Origin: Aureimonas fodinaquatilis
GTDB taxonomy: Bacteria; Pseudomonadota; Alphaproteobacteria; Rhizobiales; Rhizobiaceae
Length of the DNA stretch: 64,000 bases
Direction of reading: 5' to 3'
Assembly: GCF_008369445.1 (NCBI RefSeq)
Contig: NZ_VTWH01000002.1
Location: 744,001 to 808,000 of the forward strand
This document shows, piece after piece, positions 1-8,586 of this stretch. The stretch's first letter is position 1. The number at the start of each line of letters is the position of its first letter. Both the position numbers and the translations under genes were made by a program. Below the pieces are notes generated by a model. That model was not told the DNA's origin and did not search any database. It saw nothing but the letters and a program-made list of their open reading frames with translations.

Positions 1-3
1 AAA

Positions 4-279
4 ATGAAACAGGACAAGCCGGCCAGACGCGACTTTATCAGGTTGCGCGGCAATTCAATTGAGGTGTTCGGGCGTTCAATCAAGCTTCCCTCTTCCCGAC
101 CAGCGCGTGTTGCCGTAGGCGTGGCATTCGTGATCGGCGGAATTTTCAGCTTTTTGCCGGTTCTCGGGCTCTGGATGCTGCCCGTTGGAATTTTGATTCT
201 GTCGATAGATTTCGTCATGGTTCGCCGCTGGCGCCGCCGCGCCAGCGTTAAATGGGGCCGCCGACAACGCCGGGCATAA
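4..279 (+). CDS. Small conserved membrane protein
   Basis: A 91-residue protein with one hydrophobic hairpin-like stretch (about residues 36-72, GGIFSFLPVLGLWMLPVG) between a basic N-terminus and a very basic C-terminus (MVRRWRRRASVKWGRRQRR). This gives an inner-membrane protein with a positively charged cytoplasmic tail. I do not recognise a characterised family. The start lies three bases from the window edge, so an upstream start or ribosome binding site cannot be checked. It sits just ahead of tRNA-Cys on the same strand. Confidence 0.6.
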   Translation: MKQDKPARRDFIRLRGNSIEVFGRSIKLPSSRPARVAVGVAFVIGGIFSFLPVLGLWMLPVGILILSIDFVMVRRWRRRASVKWGRRQRRA

Positions 280-359
280 TTATTGTCTGACGAATCGTCC
301 ATAGCTGCAAATGCCCCCTTGCCTAATGCGCCGCGGGCCAGTAGGTACAGCCTCGTTGG

Positions 360-433
360 GGCCTCGTGGCGGAGTGGTTACGCAGAGGACTGCAAATCCT
401 TGCACGCCGGTTCGATTCCGGCCGAGGCCTCCA
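360..433 (+). tRNA. tRNA-Cys (anticodon GCA)
   Basis: The seven-base acceptor stem GGCCTCG (360-366) pairs with CGAGGCC (423-429), followed by discriminator T and an encoded CCA. The anticodon loop reads CTGCAAA, giving anticodon GCA, and the T-loop TTCGATT is standard. No intron is visible. Confidence 0.97.
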
Positions 434-667
434 CTGCCACATCTAAGCCATCGTTATTACAGAATAAGTTGGCTTAAGCCTGCGATCTGAATCGCGGCGT
501 TTTTAACAATGTGGCAGATTTTTTCCGCAATATGATTCACGCTTGCGCCATGCCACTCGACATGCGTGACATTTCGCTGGTCACCACATGTTCGGGCCAT
601 AAGACTTGAATCACTGTCTGACGAAGCAATATACCACGCAACCATCTGAGGTAGCGTGGAGCACCAC

Positions 668-1045
668 ATGTCAGTTTTTCGACCCGTCTTGTCGGGCTGC
701 CTGGTTGCTGCAGCAATCACGTTCTCTGGCTTTGCCGTTCCAAAAATGGCGATAGCGCAGGATTTGAACACACTGGACCGACACCTCGACTCCCAGCGGT
801 GGAACAGACTGCAGGATCACCAGAACCAGACGCGAACGATGGGTCCAAGATCGCAGCAGACCCGACCTTCGAAAAATCTGGCAAAATGCACTGAAAACCA
901 CGTTCCACGCGGCGACTACCGTCGCATGGAGGCGGAATATCATAAAAAGCGGAGGGCGGAGGGCAAGCGCAATGCGGATCGCTGGTCCAGACAGCAGGCT
1001 GATGCCTGGTATCAGCGGCTGAAGGCGCGGGGTGTCTGTCGTTAA
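668..1045 (+). CDS. Small secreted basic protein, unknown function
   Basis: A 125-residue product starting MSVFRPVLSG, with a typical Sec signal peptide likely cleaved after AIAQ (about residue 30). The mature part is very polar and basic, rich in R, Q, K and H, with two cysteines that could form a disulfide in the periplasm. A GTG 12 bases upstream is also in frame, but GGAG at 658-661 is a good ribosome binding site for the ATG at 668. No family recognised; no operon partner. Confidence 0.6.
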   Translation: MSVFRPVLSGCLVAAAITFSGFAVPKMAIAQDLNTLDRHLDSQRWNRLQDHQNQTRTMGPRSQQTRPSKNLAKCTENHVPRGDYRRMEAEYHKKRRAEGKRNADRWSRQQADAWYQRLKARGVCR

Positions 1046-1223
1046 ACGACTTGCAGGATCCAGGCCTTTTCAACAGCAATCGCACTTTGAATTGCGCATC
1101 CGGCAAGCATCGCGGCAGCCAGACGGCCTTTCATTGCAATGTGCTGGAAGGCACGCCGCTCGGCCAGTGGCGGTCGCCGCCCTGTCGACACCAGGCTGAT
1201 TTTTTCAGATTTCGAACGACGTC

Positions 1224-1246
1224 ACGGCAGGCGTTGCGCCTGCCGT
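1224..1246 (-). terminator. Hairpin downstream of the large autotransporter
   Basis: A perfect 10-bp inverted repeat (ACGGCAGGCG / CGCCTGCCGT) with a TTG loop lies 23 bases past the stop of the minus-strand autotransporter gene. No U-tract follows on either strand, so it may be a 3'-end stabilising hairpin rather than a classic intrinsic terminator. Confidence 0.55.
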
Positions 1247-1268
1247 AACTGAACTCAAATTCGTTGGT

Positions 1269-4200
1269 TCAGAATGCGAACTTCAATCTCGCATTGACGC
1301 CCTGCTCTGTGCTGCCATCACCAAACTGGCCGCTGTAGGAAACGCCGAAGGTGGCGCTTTCGGAAATTGCGGCGTCAAAGCCCACTTCCAGTACTGCCGC
1401 ATCTTTGGCAATTGGTGTGCCAACGGTTGTAAACGGGCTTCCTGTGTCAAAAGCCAGCGTTGCCTGTGGGTCAATATCCCCGAAGGCATGTCGCCAACCC
1501 ACCATTCCCATGAACGTCACCGGAATTTCACCGGCAACGATGCTGTGCGATGCACGCAGGCCCAGCGTTGTGAATGTGGTTTCCGTGGTGTCTTTGCCGC
1601 TTGTCAAAGCTGCACTGCCACCCGTTTCCGAAAAGGCATCTGTGCGCAGATTCACATAGGCGATGTTGGCGAATGGTTCGAGTGAAACGAACCCGGTTTC
1701 AATGCCATATGCAACTTCACCAAATGCCTCAAACGCACCTGCGTCATAGTCCGCAGTCAGAACCTGTGAGGTAGCTGGAAGGAAGACGCTGCGTTCGGAC
1801 TCCACATTATGCCACGTGTAGGAGAGGCCGCCGCGTAGTGACACAGGACCTGCCATGGTTCCGGCGTAGATGCCCAGATGGTAGCTATCAACATCAGCCT
1901 TGTAAGCGCGTTCGTTGACGTTGAATGTTGACTGGCTGTATCCGGCAAAAAGTCCCAGCCGCGCAGTTTCAAAGGCCATGGCATCCAGTCCGACAATTGC
2001 GCCACCAGTGTTGCGCTTCAGCCGGGAATAATTGCCATCACCGCTGGAACGGCCCCACGAACCGAAGGCCTCACCCCAACCCACCACTTCAGACAAAGGC
2101 GTAGCTTCGCCGCCGCTGGCATAATCGATTGCGACCCCGTTTGTGGAGGAAGCTGCCACCGGTCCATCTGCAGATTGCCGAAGCCGATTGACGGGCATGG
2201 CACGAACCACCCCGCCAAGTTCAACAAGACCCCCGCGAACGGACGCCTGCCCCTCGCCTGAAAGGCTGTCGAAAGCCCTTCTGGCCTCGTCGCCGTTGGC
2301 AAACAGCATCTGATTGTAGAGGTTCAACGAGGCAGAACCTGCTGTCTGATCCAAAGTGTCGAGAGCAGTGGCAACCGCATACTGGTTCGCCGTGCGTGCT
2401 TCACGCGGGAACAGCGGCGCGCCTGGAGCCAATGGGGGCACCGGCTGCACTGGTGGCAATGGTGGCTCACCCGGAATGACCGGTGGTTCCGGATCAATCT
2501 GATTGGCCAGGCGCAGGTTCAGCGAAACCTGCTGATCTGTATAAGAGAGTGAAGGCGTCAGAAAAGCGGAGTCAAAGCCTGTGGGACTTGAAAACGCACC
2601 TGAAAGACCACCAGCAGCATCAAGCACCAGATAGCTCTGGCCATTCTGATAGCTGACGGTTGGATCAAGGGCCGCAATGACAAAATTTGCACCACCAAGC
2701 GTCGCCGTACCGGCAACATTGATCAGGTCTGCTGCGCCACCCGATTCAATTTCCACCGAATAGGACGAGCCGGGCTGAAATGCCAGGTCACCCGAAATGG
2801 CCATTGAGCCGGCACCGTAGCCCGGTGAGATGGTTGAACCTGCGGCCAGCGTGGTGGAGCCCACCATTCCAGTGCCACCCAGTGTGGCGCCCGCTCCTAC
2901 CTGAACACTGGCATTAAACAGACCATCCACATTCAACGACCCGCCGCGCACTGCCATGGTGCCCGTAAAGCCTGTGCCATCACCCGCCAGTATGGTCTGG
3001 CCGCTGCCTTCGAAAGCCAGCGAGCCATCGCCAGCCAATGCACCGGCAAAAAACTGCGTCGTGTCACGATCAACCGTCAAAGAGCTCGACATCGATGGCA
3101 CGTCCATATTTGGACCTACAACGACCAGTGTACCCCCTGAGGATGATTGCAGCCCGGAGACCGTCTGAGTGTAACCATTGATGTTCAAGACGCCGCTTTC
3201 GGAAAGTATGACAGTGCTCGAACCAAGCGCGCCATCGGCATTCACGATGACTTCGGCATTGTCTCCAATCACGGTCCAACCGGAATAGCTGTTGGTGTTG
3301 GACAACCACAAAGTTGAGTAATTGCGCACAGCAAGGCTGCCTGAACCACTGATAACGCCGTTGAATTCTGGACTGCTGGTGCCATTGACCTCAATTCCGG
3401 ATCCGTCGCCGTTCAGAATGATGTTGCCTGCACCGGCCAACCGCCGAACTTGCTGCACATAGCCGTTGGTATCGAATGTCGCTCCAGGCGTTACCGAAAG
3501 CAGATCGGAACCGACTGCATTGTCTGCGCCCAGCCGAAGCGTACCGCCCTCAACCCACGTGAAGCCGGCGAAGCCAGGCATTGCAGTGCGAGTCATGGTG
3601 GTGGTGCCGGCAACATGGCGAATTTCACCAAGTCCGGCCAACGAGTTGTTGAACTGATAGTTCTGATCTGTGTGATTGAAAACCAGCATGCTGCGGGCCG
3701 GATCGCTGCTGAACGCGGCTTCCAGCAGAAGTATGCCCGCATCGAGCCAACCGGCGCTTTCAGCAGCCTGTCCATACCAGCCGCCAATGGCGAGGCTCTG
3801 ATTTTCCGCAACCCGGAAGTTAGGAACGGGTGACATGCTGATCGTGGCGTCGGAAACACGCACGCTGCCGGTAAAACCGGTGGAAGTGCCGCTGAGGGTC
3901 AATGTCCCATCACCGACCACAGATAGCCGGCCATCTCCGGTCATGACTGAAAACGGCGTCAGTGTGACATTGGCTGCGTTGCTGAGGTTAACCGTGCTTT
4001 CGGTGCCTGTGGAAACGTTGAAAACCTGGGACAGGTACACGTCTCGGTCGAAAGCCAGCGCTCCACCTGCCAAGGTAACTGCGCCGTCACCAAGCGAGGT
4101 ATTTCCCGTTACGCCCAGTGTACCGGATGATACGGTCGTACCGCCTGTATAGGTGTTAGCTATATTCAGCGTAACGAAACCCGAACCAGTCTTATTGAGT

Positions 4201-5315
4201 GAACCGGTGCCGGTGATGAAGTTATCAAGAACAAGATCGCCATTCTGGCTTAAGTTTAAAACACCGCTGGTTGTTATTGCACCAGTCAGATGATCGCTTG
4301 AGCTCGTAACGCCGCTACCAAAAGTGAGCGTTCCACCGCCATCAAACACGATTGCTGCAGCTCTTGTCAGGCCACTCACGCCGCCCGTAATCTGAGCTGA
4401 ATCCTGGATGATGAGATTCATCCCACTGCCGGACACCCCTGCGCCGGCAAATCCTGCCACCGAGTTACCGCCGCCACCAGCCAGGCCGCCATTTCCGCCA
4501 GTTATGGTTCCGGAGATAGTTAGCGGCGCGTTTGAGCCAGTAACGTTGAGGCCAATGCCGCCCGATCCGCCGCTGCCGCCGCTGAATGATGAAAATGGCA
4601 CTCCGCCATTGCCGCCATTACCGCCGGAAATCGTCCCCGACATGGCTGTTGGCGTGAACATCAGGTCAATTAATACGGCACCATAGCCACCTGCGCCGCC
4701 GCCGCCGCCACTTCCACCGCTTGTGCCTGCATTGGCGCCATTTCCACCATTGCCGCCAACAAAAACGCCACCCAACCCGGTAGTCGTAACGATGCCATGA
4801 GCACCGCCGCCACCGCCGCCGCCGCCGTTGAAGCTCGCGGCCCCATCACCGCCATTGCCGCCATTCACTCCGGCAACACCTCCGGCACCACCCAGGGACG
4901 GGCCATAACCACCATTGCCGCCTTGTCCGCCCATGAAGCCAGCGCCACCGCCGCCGCCGCCGCCAGCATTAGGTGTGCCGTTGCCGCCAGTGCCACCAAC
5001 GGTGCCCTGGCTGTCCTGTCCGCCAGCGCCGCCGGATGTTCCACCAATGCCCCCGGCAGCAAAAGCCTGCCCCAGGCCCAGCCCGGATCCTGCAAGCGGC
5101 AAGGCAAATGTTAAAGCCGTCGTGCACAAAAGTGCGGCAATAACATTAGCGCTTCCAACTGAACGGCGCCGCTGAATGAACAATTCTGAATGATCGCTAT
5201 AAACTGGCAGTGGCAATGTCTCATCCTCAACGAGTGCGGGCATAATTGCCAGCGCAACTGTTGATAGCGAAACCGCTTGGAAAATGATGATACTTTTGCG
5301 CAACATGCGTACCAA
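1269..5315 (-). CDS. Large glycine-rich autotransporter (type Va secretion)
   Basis: A 1348-residue surface protein. A hydrophobic export signal ends near residue 86 (GLGQAFA/AGG). It is followed by about 200 residues of Gly/Asn-rich low-complexity sequence, then beta-helical passenger repeats including an AIDA-type passenger-associated repeat (GTGSLNKTGSGFVTL, near 360-400). A Pro-rich linker (PPLPPVQPVPPLAPGAP) precedes a C-terminal beta-barrel of about 270 residues ending in phenylalanine (LKFAF), as outer-membrane barrels do. Function is probably adhesion or biofilm formation. The N-terminus is odd: the ORF opens at a TTG, has ATG codons at residues 4 and 25, and carries about 50 residues ahead of the real signal sequence. 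This could be an extended signal peptide or a misplaced start; no strong ribosome binding site decides it. Confidence 0.9.
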   Translation of the reverse strand: MVRMLRKSIIIFQAVSLSTVALAIMPALVEDETLPLPVYSDHSELFIQRRRSVGSANVIAALLCTTALTFALPLAGSGLGLGQAFAAGGIGGTSGGAGGQDSQGTVGGTGGNGTPNAGGGGGGGAGFMGGQGGNGGYGPSLGGAGGVAGVNGGNGGDGAASFNGGGGGGGGAHGIVTTTGLGGVFVGGNGGNGANAGTSGGSGGGGGAGGYGAVLIDLMFTPTAMSGTISGGNGGNGGVPFSSFSGGSGGSGGIGLNVTGSNAPLTISGTITGGNGGLAGGGGNSVAGFAGAGVSGSGMNLIIQDSAQITGGVSGLTRAAAIVFDGGGTLTFGSGVTSSSDHLTGAITTSGVLNLSQNGDLVLDNFITGTGSLNKTGSGFVTLNIANTYTGGTTVSSGTLGVTGNTSLGDGAVTLAGGALAFDRDVYLSQVFNVSTGTESTVNLSNAANVTLTPFSVMTGDGRLSVVGDGTLTLSGTSTGFTGSVRVSDATISMSPVPNFRVAENQSLAIGGWYGQAAESAGWLDAGILLLEAAFSSDPARSMLVFNHTDQNYQFNNSLAGLGEIRHVAGTTTMTRTAMPGFAGFTWVEGGTLRLGADNAVGSDLLSVTPGATFDTNGYVQQVRRLAGAGNIILNGDGSGIEVNGTSSPEFNGVISGSGSLAVRNYSTLWLSNTNSYSGWTVIGDNAEVIVNADGALGSSTVILSESGVLNINGYTQTVSGLQSSSGGTLVVVGPNMDVPSMSSSLTVDRDTTQFFAGALAGDGSLAFEGSGQTILAGDGTGFTGTMAVRGGSLNVDGLFNASVQVGAGATLGGTGMVGSTTLAAGSTISPGYGAGSMAISGDLAFQPGSSYSVEIESGGAADLINVAGTATLGGANFVIAALDPTVSYQNGQSYLVLDAAGGLSGAFSSPTGFDSAFLTPSLSYTDQQVSLNLRLANQIDPEPPVIPGEPPLPPVQPVPPLAPGAPLFPREARTANQYAVATALDTLDQTAGSASLNLYNQMLFANGDEARRAFDSLSGEGQASVRGGLVELGGVVRAMPVNRLRQSADGPVAASSTNGVAIDYASGGEATPLSEVVGWGEAFGSWGRSSGDGNYSRLKRNTGGAIVGLDAMAFETARLGLFAGYSQSTFNVNERAYKADVDSYHLGIYAGTMAGPVSLRGGLSYTWHNVESERSVFLPATSQVLTADYDAGAFEAFGEVAYGIETGFVSLEPFANIAYVNLRTDAFSETGGSAALTSGKDTTETTFTTLGLRASHSIVAGEIPVTFMGMVGWRHAFGDIDPQATLAFDTGSPFTTVGTPIAKDAAVLEVGFDAAISESATFGVSYSGQFGDGSTEQGVNARLKFAF

Positions 5316-5363
5316 TTATGCGGTACTTGGTATAGGTCTCGCTGCGGCTGTTGCCTGCCATCC

Positions 5364-5582
5364 TCAGAGCAGCTGTTTGAACGCCAGTCTCTGACCACGA
5401 AGCGACAGGGCAAGCCACGGCACGTGCCCGCGTGTCGCCTCGATTGTAACCAACCCCATCTGGTGCAATTCCCGAAGCGCTTCCCAATGATCAGGGTTAA
5501 GCTCCGACAACGGAATGCAGACTGTGGAGAGATGCAATAAAATTTCTGCTTGTCTGTGAGACAAGACCTTATTCCTAGGCAT
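5364..5582 (-). CDS. Small winged-helix-like protein upstream of autotransporter
   Basis: A 72-residue protein (MPRNKVLSHRQAEILLHLST...) with the look of a compact winged-helix domain: a predicted helix (QAEILLHLS), a helix pair ending in GLV, and a strand ending PWLALSLRGQRLA. It ends 48 bases before the autotransporter on the same strand, so it could be its regulator. The evidence is composition and pattern only. The ribosome binding site is weak and no characterised homologue comes to mind. Confidence 0.5.
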   Translation of the reverse strand: MPRNKVLSHRQAEILLHLSTVCIPLSELNPDHWEALRELHQMGLVTIEATRGHVPWLALSLRGQRLAFKQLL

Positions 5583-5713
5583 TCAACTTACGGCCCCACC
5601 TGTACATGGTAGGTATGACGAAAAGAATGACACCAATGCGTTAACGCATGTGGCAAAGCTTTGGCTAAATTGCGCCGGGGGCAGGACAAAGGTCCTGTCT
5701 TGAGCAGGACGGC

Positions 5714-5749
5714 AAAAGGCCTTCGAGCTTTGTCAGAAGCTCGAAGGCC
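5714..5749 (-). terminator. Rho-independent terminator of the second autotransporter
   Basis: A perfect 13-bp stem (GGCCTTCGAGCTT at 5718-5730, AAGCTCGAAGGCC at 5737-5749) with a six-base loop. Read on the minus strand it is followed by TTTT (complement of 5714-5717). It lies about 35 bases beyond the stop of the 738-residue autotransporter. A second small hairpin (GTCCTG/CAGGAC, 5692-5710) follows. Confidence 0.85.
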
Positions 5750-5783
5750 GCCTATGTCATTCATACTGCTGCCATTATCCGAA

Positions 5784-8000
5784 TCAGAACTTGATGCGCA
5801 GTCCGGCAGTTCCGTTGATCAGAAAGCTGTCGCCAAAGTTTTCAACGTCTGAGCGCAGAGCTACCTCTCCAAAGAGTGAATAGGCATCATTTCCCCAATT
5901 GTAGGTTCCACCTGCGCCGATTCCCGCCCAGACCCGACCGTCGGTTGATTCCAGCTGAGTGCCGGAAACAGCCACGGAATAGTCACCCAGAAACTCATAA
6001 GTCACATCCACCAGCCCGTAGACCTGCATGCGCTTCACATCTCCGGAGGCGTCTTCCCACGTCATTTCGCGGTCTAGCGAAACGCCAAGCCGACCCAGCA
6101 GACTGTTGCCGCCGCCATAAGACACTTCGGCGCCAAACGCGTCGATGAACGGATCAAAGTCCACATTGCTCCAGATCAACTGTGCCTGCGGGGTAACGGC
6201 CCAGCCATACGCCACGGCGTAGCTTTTGCCGACCTCAATGCTGGCGGCATAACCCATGCCGTTGTTGGAATCGGCTTCCAGCAAGTTCAAAGTGTCAGAA
6301 TAAATATCCGTATCGAACCATGTAACCTGCGCCTGACCATCGATGTAAAGGCCGGACTGATCATACCAGGTAAGGGAGCCACCCAAACCGTAACCTGAAG
6401 TATCAAGCGAACCAGCGCCATAGAATGATGTGATATCGGACTTTGCCTGACCGTAATGGACAGAAAGCCCGCCAATCAAAGCCGATCCTTCGGCATTTTC
6501 GTACAGCGAGAAATCCAGACCGGTCTGCAGGCGCCAACCGTTGAAATCCTGCTCCCACAGGCTGGATGAGGCGTCGGGTGAAATTTTTCCGCCCCAACCT
6601 TCCACACGCCCCCAGGCCGCACGGCTCTCAATGATATCGATGGGTGCGGTGGCTGTCAGCGCGCCTTTTTTGAAGGGTTTGGGATCATCCGTGCCGCTCC
6701 ATATCCGGTTTCCGACCCGCTGCCGAAGCGTCGGCAATCTGTTCATCTGGAACAGATGGCCCGCATAGGCTTCGTAAAGCGGAACCCCTGGCTGATACAG
6801 GCCGGGAACGTAGCCACCCGGCCCGCCCGGTGCGGGCGAAGTTGGATCGACTGGAAAAACCGGAATCGTTGGATCGGTCGGATCGGTGGGGTCTGTCGGG
6901 TCTGTCGGGTCCGTGGGATCAGTCGGATCGGTTGGATCAACCGGATCCGTCTTGATCAGAGACCGAAGATACCAGTTGCCATTTGCAGGATCCGTTGGAG
7001 TTCCCTGGTAGAGGCCGTAGGAATAGGCGCCATTGATGATGCCCATCGTGCCATCGGGCAGTTCATAGTAACCCATGAGGGTGAAAACGGCGTCGGATGA
7101 ACCGCCAACATCCACCAGCAGAATACCGTCGGTGGTAAGGCCGCCAAGACCGCCACGGTTGGCAACCCAGACGATGGTGCTGCCACTTGTGTTGCCGGTT
7201 ACAACCAGTCGATCGGTGAGCGAGGCATCGCCCTCAAGCACAGAGTCAATTTCAAGCCAACTGCCGGTTTCGCCTATATAGTCGCCATCAATGGTCAATG
7301 TACCAAACATTGAATCCGGCGACCCCGGACGAATGACACCAAAGCTCTGCGTATCGCCAACCGTGCCACGACCCGCCAGCCACGCCGTGCTTTCAATCAT
7401 CAGGCTGCCGCCCAGAGTGCCATCAACCTGCAGGGTTGTACCGACACCGGATACGGAGCCGAAACTTCCGCGAGCGATTGTGGAGCCGGTAAATCCTGAG
7501 GAATCGCCAGTGAAAATTGTGTAGCCGGAAATCAGCTCGATAAGACTCCCCGGTCCGCCACTGACCGCGGAGTCGAAACTGTAATTGTCGCTGTCATGGT
7601 TGAATATCAGCTCCCCCGCACCATCACCAAAGGAAACGGTTGGTGCAACAAAAGCGCCGGGCGCAATTTCGTCAAAACCGCGCAAGGCGCCGATGGCAAG
7701 GGTGCCTACGGATCCGGCTGCCGGGGCAATCACCACAGGGCCGCTGGCCGTCAGGCTTCCGCCGGAGCCGATTTGCAGATTGCCCGTTGACGGAATACCA
7801 GGCGCACCGTCCGCCCCGATATATACCCCGCCGGCCGTGACAGTTTCACCAGCTATAATTGAACGAGTTGCTCCACCACTCACAAATAAATCCGGCGCAG
7901 TCTGAGCAAAAACCGGAGAAACAGACAATATCAAAATAGAAGAAAAGGCCGAACCGGCCATTAGCTTGGACTTAATCATGACAGTTTCTACCATTTTCAA
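5784..8000 (-). CDS. Autotransporter with Asp-Pro-Thr repeat linker
   Basis: A 738-residue outer-membrane protein. A Sec signal peptide (MIKSKLMAGSAFSSILIL, cleaved near VFA/Q) precedes a beta-helical passenger of about 300 residues. A linker built from eight consecutive DPT triplets follows, then a Pro-rich segment and an autotransporter beta-barrel of about 300 residues ending LRIKF. The first codon of the ORF is TTG; ATG codons at 7994 and 7979 are better starts, the latter placing the signal peptide at the N-terminus. It is transcribed towards the other autotransporter gene but has its own terminator, so the two are probably independent. Confidence 0.9.
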   Translation of the reverse strand: MKMVETVMIKSKLMAGSAFSSILILSVSPVFAQTAPDLFVSGGATRSIIAGETVTAGGVYIGADGAPGIPSTGNLQIGSGGSLTASGPVVIAPAAGSVGTLAIGALRGFDEIAPGAFVAPTVSFGDGAGELIFNHDSDNYSFDSAVSGGPGSLIELISGYTIFTGDSSGFTGSTIARGSFGSVSGVGTTLQVDGTLGGSLMIESTAWLAGRGTVGDTQSFGVIRPGSPDSMFGTLTIDGDYIGETGSWLEIDSVLEGDASLTDRLVVTGNTSGSTIVWVANRGGLGGLTTDGILLVDVGGSSDAVFTLMGYYELPDGTMGIINGAYSYGLYQGTPTDPANGNWYLRSLIKTDPVDPTDPTDPTDPTDPTDPTDPTDPTIPVFPVDPTSPAPGGPGGYVPGLYQPGVPLYEAYAGHLFQMNRLPTLRQRVGNRIWSGTDDPKPFKKGALTATAPIDIIESRAAWGRVEGWGGKISPDASSSLWEQDFNGWRLQTGLDFSLYENAEGSALIGGLSVHYGQAKSDITSFYGAGSLDTSGYGLGGSLTWYDQSGLYIDGQAQVTWFDTDIYSDTLNLLEADSNNGMGYAASIEVGKSYAVAYGWAVTPQAQLIWSNVDFDPFIDAFGAEVSYGGGNSLLGRLGVSLDREMTWEDASGDVKRMQVYGLVDVTYEFLGDYSVAVSGTQLESTDGRVWAGIGAGGTYNWGNDAYSLFGEVALRSDVENFGDSFLINGTAGLRIKF

Positions 8001-8184
8001 AAAAATAGTTAAAATTCAAAGATATAATCTATGTTTGCCTACAAAACAGGCTAAGATTGCTGAACATGTATGCCATGGGATGATTTAAAACAGTTAGCTT
8101 TAAGGAGTGGAATCGGCGCGAATCTAACTCCAAAGACTCAACCGGTTGCCGCTAAACGGTGAGTTTTCGACAACCATAACGATT

Positions 8185-8216
8185 GAGGCCGCCCACTCAT
8201 CTGAATGGACGGCCTC
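8185..8216 (-). terminator. Hairpin downstream of the 8259-8480 gene
   Basis: Inverted repeat GAGGCCGCCCA / TGGACGGCCTC with one mismatch and a ten-base loop, just past the stop of the minus-strand small gene. No U-tract is visible. Confidence 0.45.
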
Positions 8217-8258
8217 CGAAGAACTATGAATTTAAATCAAGTGATAAGCGTGAACCGT

Positions 8259-8480
8259 TCAGGCAGCATGACCTCTCAATGCTTTTTCCTTGTCAAGGAA
8301 AGCAATTTTGAGATGGCAGCTTCTCCAACGTTTCGGATCGAATGTCGCATCACAAATCTCGTCCAGCGCGCGTTCGGATTCCTCAAATGTCAGATCGCTC
8401 AGCTCGTATACATCCCAAAAAAGCGAGTAGCGATCGTCGCACTGCCTTATGTCCACCAGAGGACTGATCTTCTGTGCCAT
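8259..8480 (-). CDS. Hypothetical 73-residue protein
   Basis: Starts MAQKISPLVDIRQC. The ATG at 8480 has a near-ideal ribosome binding site (GGGAG seven bases upstream), which favours it over an in-frame start 30 bases earlier. The product is acidic in the middle (DLTFEESERALDEI) and basic near the end, with three cysteines and no signal or membrane segment, so it is probably cytoplasmic. No family recognised. It is divergent from the histone-deacetylase-like gene. Confidence 0.6.
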   Translation of the reverse strand: MAQKISPLVDIRQCDDRYSLFWDVYELSDLTFEESERALDEICDATFDPKRWRSCHLKIAFLDKEKALRGHAA

Positions 8481-8586
8481 CGTCAACTCCCATACGGTAT
8501 ATGCTCCCATAATTCAGAACTGGCGCTAAAGTTCCGTCCGTCTCATAATTTTCAGGTGCGACCCTCTGTCACCGAAAGGATTTGTC

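Noticed and set aside
283-477. Plus-strand open frame of 64 residues
   Set aside because: It runs through tRNA-Cys and has no coding character outside it.
3835-4152. Open frames antisense to the autotransporters
   Set aside because: They arise from Gly/Ala-rich codon bias; Pro/Ala-rich products lack start signals or recognisable domains.
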